In this document: piece by piece, positions 27,612-37,611 of the stretch | Position numbering within the stretch: the stretch's first letter is position 1 | Layout: each line of letters opens with the position of its first letter | Source: Gimesia algae | GTDB lineage: Bacteria > Planctomycetota > Planctomycetia > Planctomycetales > Planctomycetaceae | Assembly: GCF_007746795.1 (NCBI RefSeq) | Contig: NZ_CP036343.1 | Coordinates: forward strand, 186,001-250,000 | Direction: 5' to 3' | Length of the DNA stretch: 64,000 nt | Translations under genes and position numbers: made by a program | The notes under the pieces: model-generated | What the model was told of the DNA's origin: nothing | The model's input: only the letters and a program-made list of their open reading frames with translations | Databases searched by the model: none

Positions 27612-28953
27612 CGGGACCCTCCTTTTCAGGTTCCGAGAGCAAGAGTTGCGCCAGGTTCATCTGCCGTTCCTGAATCCGCCAGTAGATCACTCCGGCAATG
27701 ACGGCGGTGCAGCAGATTCCCGCCAGCCCGCCGAATGCCATCCTCCAGCCGTAGTATTCTGCAATCATTCCGACCGTGTGACCAGAAAGTATCGCACCCA
27801 GGTAACCGGCGGAATCGACGAGGCCAGCGACGGTCGAACAGCCCCGCTTTCCGCCAAGGTCAATCGCCATCACTCCCGAGAGAAACGAATAAGGGGCCAT
27901 CAGAAAAAAGGCGACCAGGGACAACAGTGTCAGCGCCAGATACGGCTTGCCCGAGACGTCTATGGTGGTTAATAATATCAGTGACAGGACCAACAGGATC
28001 AGGCTGGGCAATACGACACGGCCGTGTCTTCCTTTGAGGCGATCCGAGGTGACTCCCGCCAGCAGAGCCGAACAGCCTCCGACCAGTGGAAACAGCATGC
28101 TGCCCACAGCGGCCTGGCCGATATCAAACTTTGCAACTTCATTCAGGAAAGTGGGGGTCCAGAAGTTAAACGTTTCGCGGACCAGGGTCAGGCTGAAATT
28201 CATAATACAGATCAGCCAGAACAGCGGACTGGCGAACAGCGGTATGAGTACCTCTTTGATGGAAATTCGCTGTGCATGATTTCCTTCCGCCCCATATACG
28301 TTCAGCGGGTTCGCTTCCGGTTCTTCCAGGCCGACATCCATCGGGCTGGATTTCAAGCTGAAATAAACAAAAACAGTAATCAATCCCAGTGTGCCGGCGG
28401 CGATGAAAAAGATGCTACGCCAGTCTGCCAGAAAACTGAATGAGGTATCGCGTTCTCCGAGCATGATCAGGCTGCCGAGATAGACGCGGGCAAACGCATC
28501 GCCGAACAGAAACGAAAGTGAGAGGACAGCCATCACGGTCGCATGCCATTGTACGGGAAACCAGCGCGAGGCCGTTTTTACCAGAGCCACCCAGCCCATC
28601 GACTGAAAAAAGCGATTACAGGCCCAGATGAGAATGAACAACGTTAAGCCACCAGCCAGACCAAACCAGATCGAACACAGGACAGATGCGATCATCCCGG
28701 TCAGGAACATCAGCCGACCGCCGAGAAAATCAGCCAGGTAGCCGTTCATGATTTTTCCGAGGGCATACAACATGACCCCGACGGAAGCCACGGTACCGAT
28801 GTCGGTTTTGGTGATACCGGCTTCCGCGTACTCTTTGAGCAGCAGCGGCGTTGCGACGGCCAGGTTCGAGCGGCAGATGTAATAGCCGACATAACCCAGA
28901 AACAGACTCAACAGAGTCATGATTTGCCAGTTACGATTCGGATGCTTCGACAT
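27598..28953 (-). CDS. OPA/MFS transporter, probable phosphonate importer
   Basis: 451 residues with about 12 hydrophobic helices. The N-terminal YVGYYICRSNLAVATP and the ALGKIMNGYLADFLGGR loop resemble the organophosphate:phosphate antiporters (GlpT/UhpT/UhpC group). It sits between the FAD oxidoreductase, whose coding region it just touches at 28953, and the HD oxygenase, with which it overlaps by 14 bp. Uptake of 2-aminoethylphosphonate or a related compound in exchange for phosphate is the natural reading. No PhnCDE-type ABC importer is present in the window. Confidence 0.85.
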   Translation of the reverse strand: MSKHPNRNWQIMTLLSLFLGYVGYYICRSNLAVATPLLLKEYAEAGITKTDIGTVASVGVMLYALGKIMNGYLADFLGGRLMFLTGMIASVLCSIWFGLAGGLTLFILIWACNRFFQSMGWVALVKTASRWFPVQWHATVMAVLSLSFLFGDAFARVYLGSLIMLGERDTSFSFLADWRSIFFIAAGTLGLITVFVYFSLKSSPMDVGLEEPEANPLNVYGAEGNHAQRISIKEVLIPLFASPLFWLICIMNFSLTLVRETFNFWTPTFLNEVAKFDIGQAAVGSMLFPLVGGCSALLAGVTSDRLKGRHGRVVLPSLILLVLSLILLTTIDVSGKPYLALTLLSLVAFFLMAPYSFLSGVMAIDLGGKRGCSTVAGLVDSAGYLGAILSGHTVGMIAEYYGWRMAFGGLAGICCTAVIAGVIYWRIQERQMNLAQLLLSEPEKEGPDVSQ

Positions 28954-30125
28954 TATATGCGACTTTTTGAAAGAGAGAGCTGGCTGAGATTTTCTCTGGC
29001 GAGCCCCGGGCCCGTCGTCATTCCCTTGCTTCCAATCCCCGTGATTAAATGGATGCTTTCATCCAGCGTCTGCTGAAACAGTCCTGTGGACTGTTCTTCA
29101 GTATAAATACCACACCAGCGGTCAAGTACCTGAAAGTCGAGTTTAACGAACATCTTTCGCGCATAATTAATCATCTGCGCTTCCACCTCGGCTGACAAAA
29201 ATTCGGTAGGCGGGTCGGTCGAGTAAGCGTGTGAATCGCCAAGAATGAATTCGTTATTCTGATTTTGAGTGATCCAGATCTGAATGCCCAGCTCCTCAAG
29301 AACCGGGTCGGGCGCAGGCAGGGACACGCCCTGTAGAAATTGTGCATTCAGAAACGCGGGATAACGCGTGAGTGCGATGGGCGATGCGATGCTTGTTCCC
29401 AGCGTACGGTTTTCGGGATTGGAGAGTTTCAGCATCTGCAGTTTGCAGTACTGCAGGTTCCGTGTGGAATAGACATCAGGAAACAGGGTCTGCAAGTCGG
29501 CTCCAGAACAGACAAAAACATGGTACGCCTGAAATTCTCTGCCTGATGATGTTTTGACGCGGTTGTGGCTGCCCTGTGATTCCACGGAGATCGCCGTGGT
29601 GTTCGGTAGATAATCACAGTCTGAAGTACACGCAATCCAGTTGATCAAGGCACGAAAAAACTGGTCGGGATCCAGCTGCAGATCCTGTGGGAAAAACAGA
29701 CTGCCTTGGCAAAATTCCGGATTCAGACAGCAACTGGAACGAATGGTTTCTTCTGCGGTATAGAATTCCACCGGACATAAGGAGTCTTCAGAGGAGAGTG
29801 CCATCTGTCTCAGGAAGTCGGCTTCTGCTTCCGTGTGCGCCAGATACTGAGTCCCCATGCGTTGCAGCGGAACACCGAGTAACTCAGAGAGTTCAGAATA
29901 GATCTCGCAGGAAGCGATTGCCCGGTCGCGCCAGCGGCCAGCAGGCATGGCGCTGGGAATAATCAACCCGAAATTGCGGGCAGACGCCTGTTGGGGAAAG
30001 ACATTGCGTTCGATCAGTAGCGTCTTGAAACCCTGACGCATGGCGAAGTAGGCATGGAAGGCTCCCAGTACGCCGCCGCCAATCACAATGACATCGTATT
30101 CGCTGGAGTAAGTTTGAGTCGACAT
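28953..30125 (-). CDS. FAD-dependent oxidoreductase of phosphonate clusters (TIGR03364-like)
   Basis: 390 residues, DAO/glycine-oxidase fold. The dinucleotide motif is VIVIGGGVLGAFHA near residues 12-25 and a second FAD block ITGIGSKGMTTGPGLA is near the C-terminus. This family is recurrent in phosphonate operons; characterised relatives, as I recall, oxidise aminoethylphosphonate or its N-alkyl derivatives to phosphonoacetaldehyde, which would feed PhnX. It is the first gene of the cluster and starts 313 bp from the divergent regulator. The substrate is inferred from family and neighbours. Confidence 0.85.
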   Translation of the reverse strand: MSTQTYSSEYDVIVIGGGVLGAFHAYFAMRQGFKTLLIERNVFPQQASARNFGLIIPSAMPAGRWRDRAIASCEIYSELSELLGVPLQRMGTQYLAHTEAEADFLRQMALSSEDSLCPVEFYTAEETIRSSCCLNPEFCQGSLFFPQDLQLDPDQFFRALINWIACTSDCDYLPNTTAISVESQGSHNRVKTSSGREFQAYHVFVCSGADLQTLFPDVYSTRNLQYCKLQMLKLSNPENRTLGTSIASPIALTRYPAFLNAQFLQGVSLPAPDPVLEELGIQIWITQNQNNEFILGDSHAYSTDPPTEFLSAEVEAQMINYARKMFVKLDFQVLDRWCGIYTEEQSTGLFQQTLDESIHLITGIGSKGMTTGPGLARENLSQLSLSKSRI

Positions 30126-30438
30126 GGTTTCAGGAGCAGGGTGAGTGTTTGGATAACGGGGGCAGGTCTGACACGCGGTCGCCTGGAAACAGAATTCAAA
30201 CCCGCGGACGGTCTGGCGGAAAAACAGGAGAAACTTACCGCCAGACCTGTCGCAAGCTTCATTGCACAGGGAAAGTATCGAGGAATTTTTTCAAAATACA
30301 ATGACAAAATACGCAGTATAATTGATAATATTTACATCGTCTTCATCGCATCTTTAACATAGGCAAACCGACGGGAGCTATGATTCAGGCATAAAATGAC
30401 TGGCTCCCTTTGATTTCCTCAGACAGAAACGAACTCCC
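30126..30438. promoter_or_regulatory. divergent control region of the phosphonate cluster with a symmetric element
   Basis: 313 bp between the first phosphonate gene and the regulator. GGTCTGGCGG at 30210-30219 and CCGCCAGACC at 30238-30247 form a perfect 10-bp inverted repeat with an 18-bp spacer. A third related site, AGGTCTGAC, starts at 30164. The repeated AGGTCTGRC boxes are good candidates for operator sites of the XylR/AraC-type regulator. An AT-rich stretch at about 30285-30360 probably carries the promoter toward the regulator. Confidence 0.6.
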
Positions 30439-31605
30439 TTGAGATTCCCCGAACGACGCAAAATCGCCTTACTCGTACAGACTTCCAGCGACTGGAGTCG
30501 CCAGATCATTCAGGGGATCGCTGACTATGCCCTCGAGCAGGGGGGCTGGGACTTCTGGATTGAGTTCCGCGGACTGCAGGAACAATTGAGATTGCCTGCG
30601 TCCTGGAACGGGCATGGCACGATTTGTCGTCTGACCGATGCCCGCATTCAGCAGTCGATTCTGCGGCGGAAGTTGCCTGCGGTCAATGTGTCGTGGCTGG
30701 GTAAGCATACCGCAAAAATTCCCAAAGTGGTTTCTGACGAGCGGGCCTGTGCCCGACTGGCAGCGGACTTCTTTCTGCAAAAAGGATTTCGTTCCTACGG
30801 GTATATCGGCCCTGATCCGACGTTGAAGTATCTACCGACGATCGAGAATGAGTTTCAGGAAATCATAGCGCAGGGGGAAGGGGTCTGCTTTCATTTTCCT
30901 TATTATGAACTGACGAAAGAAGACGACTATGAGAAACAGCAGAAACGTTTAAAGGAGTGGTTGCGGGAACTGCCGAAGCCGGTGGCGCTATTGGTCTGGT
31001 CGAGCAAGGTGGGGCGTGAAGTCGCGACGGTGTGTGTGAACCATCATCTGGAAATTCCCGATCAGGTGGCGATTCTCAGCATCGAGCATGATCCGCTGAT
31101 GTCGGCGCTGTCTCCCGTGCCTCTCTCCTGTATCAATCAGGCACCACATGTGGTGGGTTACGAAGCGGCGCAACTGCTGGACCAGCTGATTCAGGGAGAG
31201 TCGCCGCCGGTGGAACCGATTCTGGTGCCTCCCCTGTCAATCGAAGAACGTGCTTCGACCGATACGCTGTTTGCCGATGATGATCTGGTCCGCGAAGCCA
31301 TTCAGTTCATCCGCCAACACGCGCAGGAAGCATTGCAGGTTTCCGATCTCACCGATCAGTTGAATGTCTCGCGTCGAATACTGGAGCATCGTTTTCAGAA
31401 AGCCCTGCATCGTTCCCCGGCGGCAGAAATTCGCCAGGAAAAATTGAAACGAATTCTCAAGCTGCTGCAGGAAACGAATCTGACGATCTCGCAAATAGCG
31501 ACTCGCTGTGGATTTCAGCATCAGGAAGCGATGATCCGCATGTTCGGTCGTGTGATGGGGATGTCGCCCCGTGAATTTCGGCAGCAGAATCACAGCCGTC
31601 AATAA
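30439..31605 (+). CDS. XylR-family transcription factor (LacI-like sensor plus AraC helix-turn-helix)
   Basis: 388 residues. Residues about 8-275 form a periplasmic-binding-protein-like sensor (IALLVQTSSDWSRQIIQGIADYA, VALLVWSSKVGREV, VAILSIEHDPLMSAL). The last 100 residues are an AraC-type double helix-turn-helix (VSDLTDQLNVSRRILEHRF, ISQIATRCGFQHQEAMIRMF, SPREFRQ). In the D-xylose regulator XylR the same layout binds a sugar. Here the gene diverges from the phosphonate genes, so it probably senses a phosphonate or a related small molecule. The start is a TTG at 30439; no ATG fits the conserved N-terminus. Confidence 0.88.
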   Translation: MRFPERRKIALLVQTSSDWSRQIIQGIADYALEQGGWDFWIEFRGLQEQLRLPASWNGHGTICRLTDARIQQSILRRKLPAVNVSWLGKHTAKIPKVVSDERACARLAADFFLQKGFRSYGYIGPDPTLKYLPTIENEFQEIIAQGEGVCFHFPYYELTKEDDYEKQQKRLKEWLRELPKPVALLVWSSKVGREVATVCVNHHLEIPDQVAILSIEHDPLMSALSPVPLSCINQAPHVVGYEAAQLLDQLIQGESPPVEPILVPPLSIEERASTDTLFADDDLVREAIQFIRQHAQEALQVSDLTDQLNVSRRILEHRFQKALHRSPAAEIRQEKLKRILKLLQETNLTISQIATRCGFQHQEAMIRMFGRVMGMSPREFRQQNHSRQ

Positions 31606-31738
31606 TTCTGAACGTCTGCTTTATCGTGTGCCTGTGATTTCTCTGCGCCGGAATAGCAAGCATTTCCCGGTCTTGTTAGGATTAACAGAACCGAATCCAC
31701 TGATTTACAGCCGGCACAACTGATAGAGGAAGACGACG

Positions 31739-33166
31739 ATGATTTCTTGCTGCTTGAGACTGTTTCTGATGTTGCTGATCGCAGGCATGTGGACGGCTCC
31801 GCGCGCCGCTGCCAACGACGATGCCGGCTCGATCTTTATTGAAGGTTATACCAGTCAGCTGAGTTATCAACCTGGTGAGAAGGTCGCCTTTCATCTTTCC
31901 AGTTCGGAGCCGCAGTACACCGTCGCAATCACTCGTCTGGGACCGGAGAATAAAACCGTTTTCAAAGAGACCCGTAAGAACGGCGCTGCCTACCCCGTTC
32001 CCGAAAATGCTTCGTCGCATGGTTGTCAGTGGCCAGTCGCTTTTGAGTTGACCGTACCCGATTCCTGGCAGAGCGGATATTACAATGTTCGGTTATCGGT
32101 CGCAGATCGGGGCGGGAAGTTCATTCAGCGAAATTCTCGAACCGCGGAATCAAATCTGTTTTTCATCGTGCGCGCAAAAAAGCCGGGCAGCCAGACAAAG
32201 ATTCTGATTCAGCTGAGTACAAATACATACAACGCTTATAACAACTGGGGCGGCTCCAGTCTTTACAGCTATCACGGTCGGGCCAATCTGCAGGGGCATC
32301 GTGTATCGTTCAATCGTCCCCTGGCAGGACAGTTTGCCAACTGGGAACTGCCGTTTATTATCTGGGCAGAAAGTAACGGCTATCAGCTGGATTACATCGC
32401 CAACAGTGATCTGGAATTTCATCCGGAATTACTGCAGCATTATCGCCTGGTTTTAAGCGTCGGCCATGATGAATACTGGTCAGCTCCGATGCGCGATCAC
32501 CTGGAACAGTTTATCAGCCAGGGCGGGAACGTAGCGTTCTTCAGTGGCAACTCGGTCTGCTGGCAGGTGCGCAGTGAGGACGACGGACGGGCGCTGACCT
32601 GCTGGAAACAAGGGTATAACCAGGACCCGCTGTTCCCGGACGGCGATCACCGTCTGCTGTCCACGCTCTGGAGCCATCATCTGGTGAACCGGCCTGAAAA
32701 TCAGTTAACGGGTGTTGGCTTTCTGTATGGCGGATATCACAAGAGCCACGGGCAGTTTATGGATGGCTCGGGCGCTTATAAAGTACATCGTCCCGCACAC
32801 TGGGTGTTTGAGAAGACCAGCATCAAACAAGGCGACGAATTCGGCGGCAAAGACAGCATTGTGGGTTACGAATGTGATGGCTGTCAGTTTGAGATGAAAG
32901 AGGGTCTGCCCGTCCCGACCTTCAAGGATGGGACGCCCCGTACGTTTGAAATTCTGGCTTCCTGTCCGGCGAAATGGGCACCCGGCGATAGCCTGTGGTA
33001 TGACCGGTTTGAAAAAGATCGCGTGGGGGCTGCGATCTTGGGAATGTATACCAACGGGGGTACAGTCTTCACGGTCGGCAGCACCGACTGGGCACATGGA
33101 CTGCGCGGAAAAGACCCGGTCGTACAGCAGGTGACAAAAAATATTCTCGACCGTCTCTCGAAGTAA
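31739..33166 (+). CDS. secreted protein with an N,N-dimethylformamidase beta-subunit-like domain
   Basis: 475 residues with a signal peptide (to about 25). A beta-sandwich (about 28-140) precedes the domain resembling the large subunit of N,N-dimethylformamidase (STNTYNAYNNWGGSSLY, RLVLSVGHDEYWS, GGNVAFFSGNSVCW, TVGSTDWAHGL). In the amidase, iron is held by tyrosine and glutamate residues; I cannot place them safely here. Members of this family are common in environmental bacteria with unknown substrates, so amidase activity should not be assumed. The start has a good GAGGAAG site. It converges on the acetyltransferase gene, four bases apart. Confidence 0.8.
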   Translation: MISCCLRLFLMLLIAGMWTAPRAAANDDAGSIFIEGYTSQLSYQPGEKVAFHLSSSEPQYTVAITRLGPENKTVFKETRKNGAAYPVPENASSHGCQWPVAFELTVPDSWQSGYYNVRLSVADRGGKFIQRNSRTAESNLFFIVRAKKPGSQTKILIQLSTNTYNAYNNWGGSSLYSYHGRANLQGHRVSFNRPLAGQFANWELPFIIWAESNGYQLDYIANSDLEFHPELLQHYRLVLSVGHDEYWSAPMRDHLEQFISQGGNVAFFSGNSVCWQVRSEDDGRALTCWKQGYNQDPLFPDGDHRLLSTLWSHHLVNRPENQLTGVGFLYGGYHKSHGQFMDGSGAYKVHRPAHWVFEKTSIKQGDEFGGKDSIVGYECDGCQFEMKEGLPVPTFKDGTPRTFEILASCPAKWAPGDSLWYDRFEKDRVGAAILGMYTNGGTVFTVGSTDWAHGLRGKDPVVQQVTKNILDRLSK

Positions 33167-33169
33167 GCA

Positions 33170-33742
33170 TCAAGCTGCCTCTAGCGCGTCCCGTTCTTCT
33201 TTGGTAATCCGATACAGGACATGACGGGAGAGCGGGTCATCGCCAGGAATCGCAGGGTGATCGAAGTTATCGATGTAGCTCATCCCAATTTTTTCCATCA
33301 CGCGTCGCGAAGCGACATTGGCCGGGACGGTAAAAGAAACAATCTCTTTCAGATTACAATTATTGAATCCAAAATCCAGCGCTGCCTGTGCTCCCTCTGT
33401 CGCATAGCCCTGGTTCCAGTGTGGAGCCGCCAGTCGCCAGCCGATCTCAACACAGGGGGTGAAATAAGCGGTAAACTGCGGCACTGCCAGCCCAATAAAG
33501 CCAGCGAACGTGGACTGATCTTTAATCTCAACCGCCCAGAGACCAAAGCCGTACTCATCAAAATGCTGTTGATACCGTTCGACCAGTTGTGCACTCTCTT
33601 CGTAAGAGAGTGTCTCAGGAAAATATTGCATGACCTTCCGGTCTGCATTCATCTCTGCGAAAGGGGCGACATCCTCTTTGCGCCACTGTCTCAGAATAAG
33701 TCGAGAAGTTTCCAATGTCTGTTTCTCCAGGGTGTTTCGCAT
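33170..33742 (-). CDS. GNAT-family N-acetyltransferase (RimJ/RimL-like)
   Basis: 190 residues. ETSRLILRQWRKEDVAPFAEMN at the start, the central IGWRLAAPHWNQGYATEGAQAAL acetyl-CoA loop and SRRVMEKIGM near the C-terminus are the usual signatures of the RimJ/RimL-like subgroup. It transfers acetyl from acetyl-CoA to an amine; the acceptor is unknown. It is transcribed alone and converges with the DMFase-like gene. Confidence 0.9.
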   Translation of the reverse strand: MRNTLEKQTLETSRLILRQWRKEDVAPFAEMNADRKVMQYFPETLSYEESAQLVERYQQHFDEYGFGLWAVEIKDQSTFAGFIGLAVPQFTAYFTPCVEIGWRLAAPHWNQGYATEGAQAALDFGFNNCNLKEIVSFTVPANVASRRVMEKIGMSYIDNFDHPAIPGDDPLSRHVLYRITKEERDALEAA

Positions 33743-34054
33743 CGCTATGGTTCTCTGTTTTTTTATTGTTGGGTTTCACTACGAACCTAACGTAAAATTA
33801 CTGAAAATATTTCAAGGAAAATTAATCTATTCCCAAATCAACAGGCGAGGCACCGTTTACACCTCTCATAATCCGTACGCTCGGTACTGAACGGGTTACA
33901 GTGAAATCTCCTGACATCACCGGAATTCAAACGTAATCCTTTGAAACAACGTTGAATTCTGCTGCCTGCTCTGATCAAATATATTAAGAACCTTAATTTT
34001 CTCAAGTCTTGATAGAATAACACCTATACTGTGCGTTTTCCGGGAGTTTCTTAG
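33743..34054. other. divergent AT-rich intergenic region, no gene seen
   Basis: 312 bp between the acetyltransferase (minus) and the large dehydrogenase (plus). The sequence is AT-rich and should hold both promoters. A GGGAG ribosome site precedes the dehydrogenase ATG. I see nothing else. Confidence 0.45.
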
Positions 34055-37000
34055 ATGAAAGTCTGTCGCTTCACAGTCCTGTTTCTCATTGTCTGTTTGA
34101 ATTCTGTCGGAAATCTGCCTGCTGCCGAATCCGATTCCCCACCTGAGTTAGTACAGGTTCCCGGCGATTGGGAGGAGCAGCTGGATGGCAAGTATGCTGA
34201 TTACGATGGCTTCGCCTGGTACCGCTGTTACGTCAAGGTCCCGGATAACTGGGCGGATCTCAATGCACGTCCCCTGTGGCGGGATTCGGTAACGCTGTCG
34301 ATTGAAAAGCTGGCAGACGCGCATGAGCTGTACATTAATGGGACCCGCATCGGGCAGATTGGCAGCTTCCCTCCCCAATATGAAAGCGGGTTTGACAAGT
34401 ACCAGCGCTACAAGGTTCCGCCGGGAACTCTGAAACTGGGAAAGTACAACACGATTGCTGTACGCGTTTATAATGCAGAGGGCCCGGGTGGTTTTCGGGG
34501 CGTACCTCCGATTCTGGCAGGTTACTTTCTGGAATGTGTCTTGAAAGGGGAGTGGGAGTTCCTGGTCGGCGACAATCCGAAGTGGGCGCTCGCTGCGGTT
34601 GCAGACAAACCGAAGCATGCGGCCTACGACCAGTTTGCCCCCGCGACTTCTACACTCAAACGCTCCAGCAAGCTTTCGCCAGGTCGCAGACTGCCTCCCG
34701 AAAAATCAATGGAACTCTTTGAACTGGACCCCGACATGCGGGTTGAGCAGTTACTGACAGAACCGCTCATCGGGCAACCATTGTTTATGAGTTTTGATGA
34801 ACGGGGCCGCATGTGGGTCGTGCAGTATCGCCAGTATCCGTATCCCGCGGGACTGAAGGTCCTAAGTCGCAATAAATATTATCGCATGGAATTCGATCAG
34901 GTTCCGCCACCACCTCCGCATCATTTTCCCGGCAATGACCGGATTACGATTCACGAAGACACCAATGGTGACGGTAAATATGACGATCATAAAGTCTTCG
35001 CCGGCGATCTGAACATCGCAACTTCGGTTGTCAAAGGGCGCGGCGGCGTCTGGGTCCTCAACCCACCTTACCTGATGTTTTATCCCGACAAAAATAACGA
35101 CGACATTCCCGACGCCGATCCCGAAGTGCATCTGCGGGGCTTTGGAATTTCGGATACACACTCTGCTCCCAACAGTCTGCAATGGGGACCAGATGGCTGG
35201 TTGTACATGGTGCAGGGAAGTAACGTCGTTTCACATCTGAAAAACAGTGACAAAGCCGATGCGCCGGCAATCTACTGTGAAGGTCCTGCGGTCTGGCGGT
35301 ATCATCCGGAAACAAAACGCTACGAACTGTTCGCCGAAGGAGGTGGGAATGCTTTTGGCCTGGAAGTGGATGGCGACGGCCGCGTCTATTCTGGACATAA
35401 CGGGGGCGGCACACGTGGTTTCTATTATGTGCAGGGGGGGTATTACGAAAAAGGGACCGAGCGCAAGTACGGCGATGTCAGTAATCCTTATGCTTTTGGC
35501 TTACTGCCATTCATGAAACATGCCGCCACGCCTCGCTTCAGTCATGCACTGGTGAAATATGAGGGGGATACGCTGCCGGAAAAATATCGGGGCAATCTGT
35601 TGTCAGTCGATCCGCTACATCAATATCTGGTCTATTCCTCAATCAAACCCCTGGGCTCTACGTTTGAAACAGAAGATCTCAGCTTCCCGCTCCGCAGTAC
35701 TGACCTGGGATTTCGACCGATTGATATCAAGGTCGGCCCGGATGGGGGCGTGTATGTCGCTGATTTCTATGAAGAGTTCATCGCCCACGGACAACACTAT
35801 CAGGGACAGGTCGATCCCAACTCCGGTCGCATTTATCGTTTCCAGGCAAAAGAGGCAAAGCCACGTAAGCTCGATGATCTCAGCAGGAAAACAACACCCG
35901 AGTTGCTGGAGCTGCTCAAGCATCCCAATGAATGGCAGCGACGGACGGCGTTACGGCTGCTCGGTGATCGCAAAGATCCAGCGGCGATCCCTACACTCAA
36001 GAAGTGGATCAAAGAACATGACGACCACCCGGCGCTGGAAGCCTTCTGGGCGTTGAATCTTTGTCAGGGGTTCGATGAGACGGTCGCAGAGCAAACGTTG
36101 AAACATCCGAATCCCATGGTTCGCTTTTGGACGGTGCGTCTGCTGGGGGATGATAAAGTGGTCTCCACCCATCTGGGTCAGGCCCTGATCGCGCTGGCAC
36201 AAGACGAACCGAACGCCGAAGTACGCGGCCAGTTGGCAGCCACCGCGCGACGTTTACCCGCGGATGTCTGCCTGCCAATCGTGGCAGCGCTTGCGAACTA
36301 TGCAGAAGATGTCGACGACCGGCATCAGCCGTTGATGGTCTGGTGGGCGCTGGAATCCAAAGTAGACTCCGATCGCGAACAGGTGCTCGCGCTGTTCAAA
36401 AATTCCGAATTGTGGAATCGTCCGTTGATCAAAACGGCCATTCTGGAACGTTTGATGCGCCGCTATGCCACCGCCGGCAGCCGCACGGATCTGATTTCCT
36501 GTGCGAAGCTGTTCGAACTGGCTCCCGATGATGTCTCGAAGAAAATATTGATGACGGGTTTCGAGAATTCGTTTAAAGGTCGTTCACTGGCTGGTTTGCC
36601 GGAAACGCTGGTGAAAGCACTTGCGGATGCGGGGGGTGGCTCTACCACGTTACAAATGCGGCTGGGCAATGCACGTGCGATTCAGCTGGCATTGGAGGCG
36701 ATCAAGTCACCTGGTAAAAATCAGGCACAGCTTATCGAATATATCCAGGTACTGGGTGAGTTGCAGGAGCCCCAGGCTCTGCCCGCGCTGCAGAAGCTGT
36801 TGAGTACCAGCAAAGTACCCGACATACAGACCGGCCTGCTGGTGGCATTACAGAAATATAATGAACCTCAAGTCGCTGAGACAATTTTAAAACGCTACTC
36901 TGCTTTCAACGAACCGGTGCGTGAAGTGGCGCTGTCAACGCTGGTCAGCCGCAAAGCGTGGACGCGTCAATTTTTGGCTGCCATTGATGCCGGCGAAATT

Positions 37001-37582
37001 AAAGCCGACACAATTCCCGATGACCTGGTCAGGAAGATGACCATTCATCAGGATCAACAGATCGCTGATCTGGTCAGCAAACACTGGAAGACCATCAAGG
37101 GAGCATCGAACCAGCAGATGCAGGATCAGATCGCCCGCGTCTCCAAACTGCTGGGAACGGAGTCCAGTGATGTGTATCATGGGAAAGAACTCTATCAGCA
37201 GAATTGTGCGAAGTGTCACATTCTGTTTGGTGAGGGAAAACGTGTGGGTCCGGAACTGACACAATATAAACGGGATGATTCACTGCGGATGCTGATGCAC
37301 GTGGTCAATCCCAGTGCGGAGATCAGGGAAGGTTATGAAACGTATCTGGTGATCACCGTGGATGGTCTGGTGGTATCCGGGTTCCTGTTTGACCAGGATC
37401 AGCAGATTGTGGTCATCCGGGGTGCAGACGGACAGAACGTGACAATCAAACGTGAAAACATCGATGAAATGATCAAGCAGCCCAAGTCGCTGATGCCGGA
37501 AGGACTGCTTGATAAACTCAGTGAACAGGAACTGCGCGATCTGTTCGGATTTCTGCGGAGTAGTCAGCCCGTATTCAAATAA
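34055..37582 (+). CDS. PVC-type membrane-bound dehydrogenase with HEAT repeats and a heme c domain
   Basis: 1175 residues with a signal peptide (to about 24). Domains in order: a galactose-binding-like sandwich (about 35-170; AHELYINGTRIG), a seven-blade propeller of the PVC dehydrogenase family (about 225-610; DTNGDGKYDDHKVF, SLQWGPDGWLYMVQGS), HEAT repeats (about 620-1020) and a C-terminal cytochrome c module with CAKCH (1051-1055). The family is abundant in planctomycetes and thought to oxidise sugars in the periplasm, passing electrons to its own heme. The substrate is unknown. It stands as a single gene. Confidence 0.92.
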   Translation: MKVCRFTVLFLIVCLNSVGNLPAAESDSPPELVQVPGDWEEQLDGKYADYDGFAWYRCYVKVPDNWADLNARPLWRDSVTLSIEKLADAHELYINGTRIGQIGSFPPQYESGFDKYQRYKVPPGTLKLGKYNTIAVRVYNAEGPGGFRGVPPILAGYFLECVLKGEWEFLVGDNPKWALAAVADKPKHAAYDQFAPATSTLKRSSKLSPGRRLPPEKSMELFELDPDMRVEQLLTEPLIGQPLFMSFDERGRMWVVQYRQYPYPAGLKVLSRNKYYRMEFDQVPPPPPHHFPGNDRITIHEDTNGDGKYDDHKVFAGDLNIATSVVKGRGGVWVLNPPYLMFYPDKNNDDIPDADPEVHLRGFGISDTHSAPNSLQWGPDGWLYMVQGSNVVSHLKNSDKADAPAIYCEGPAVWRYHPETKRYELFAEGGGNAFGLEVDGDGRVYSGHNGGGTRGFYYVQGGYYEKGTERKYGDVSNPYAFGLLPFMKHAATPRFSHALVKYEGDTLPEKYRGNLLSVDPLHQYLVYSSIKPLGSTFETEDLSFPLRSTDLGFRPIDIKVGPDGGVYVADFYEEFIAHGQHYQGQVDPNSGRIYRFQAKEAKPRKLDDLSRKTTPELLELLKHPNEWQRRTALRLLGDRKDPAAIPTLKKWIKEHDDHPALEAFWALNLCQGFDETVAEQTLKHPNPMVRFWTVRLLGDDKVVSTHLGQALIALAQDEPNAEVRGQLAATARRLPADVCLPIVAALANYAEDVDDRHQPLMVWWALESKVDSDREQVLALFKNSELWNRPLIKTAILERLMRRYATAGSRTDLISCAKLFELAPDDVSKKILMTGFENSFKGRSLAGLPETLVKALADAGGGSTTLQMRLGNARAIQLALEAIKSPGKNQAQLIEYIQVLGELQEPQALPALQKLLSTSKVPDIQTGLLVALQKYNEPQVAETILKRYSAFNEPVREVALSTLVSRKAWTRQFLAAIDAGEIKADTIPDDLVRKMTIHQDQQIADLVSKHWKTIKGASNQQMQDQIARVSKLLGTESSDVYHGKELYQQNCAKCHILFGEGKRVGPELTQYKRDDSLRMLMHVVNPSAEIREGYETYLVITVDGLVVSGFLFDQDQQIVVIRGADGQNVTIKRENIDEMIKQPKSLMPEGLLDKLSEQELRDLFGFLRSSQPVFK

Positions 37583-37611
37583 CGGCTGCATTGGCGTGTC
37601 TGACAGCAAGG

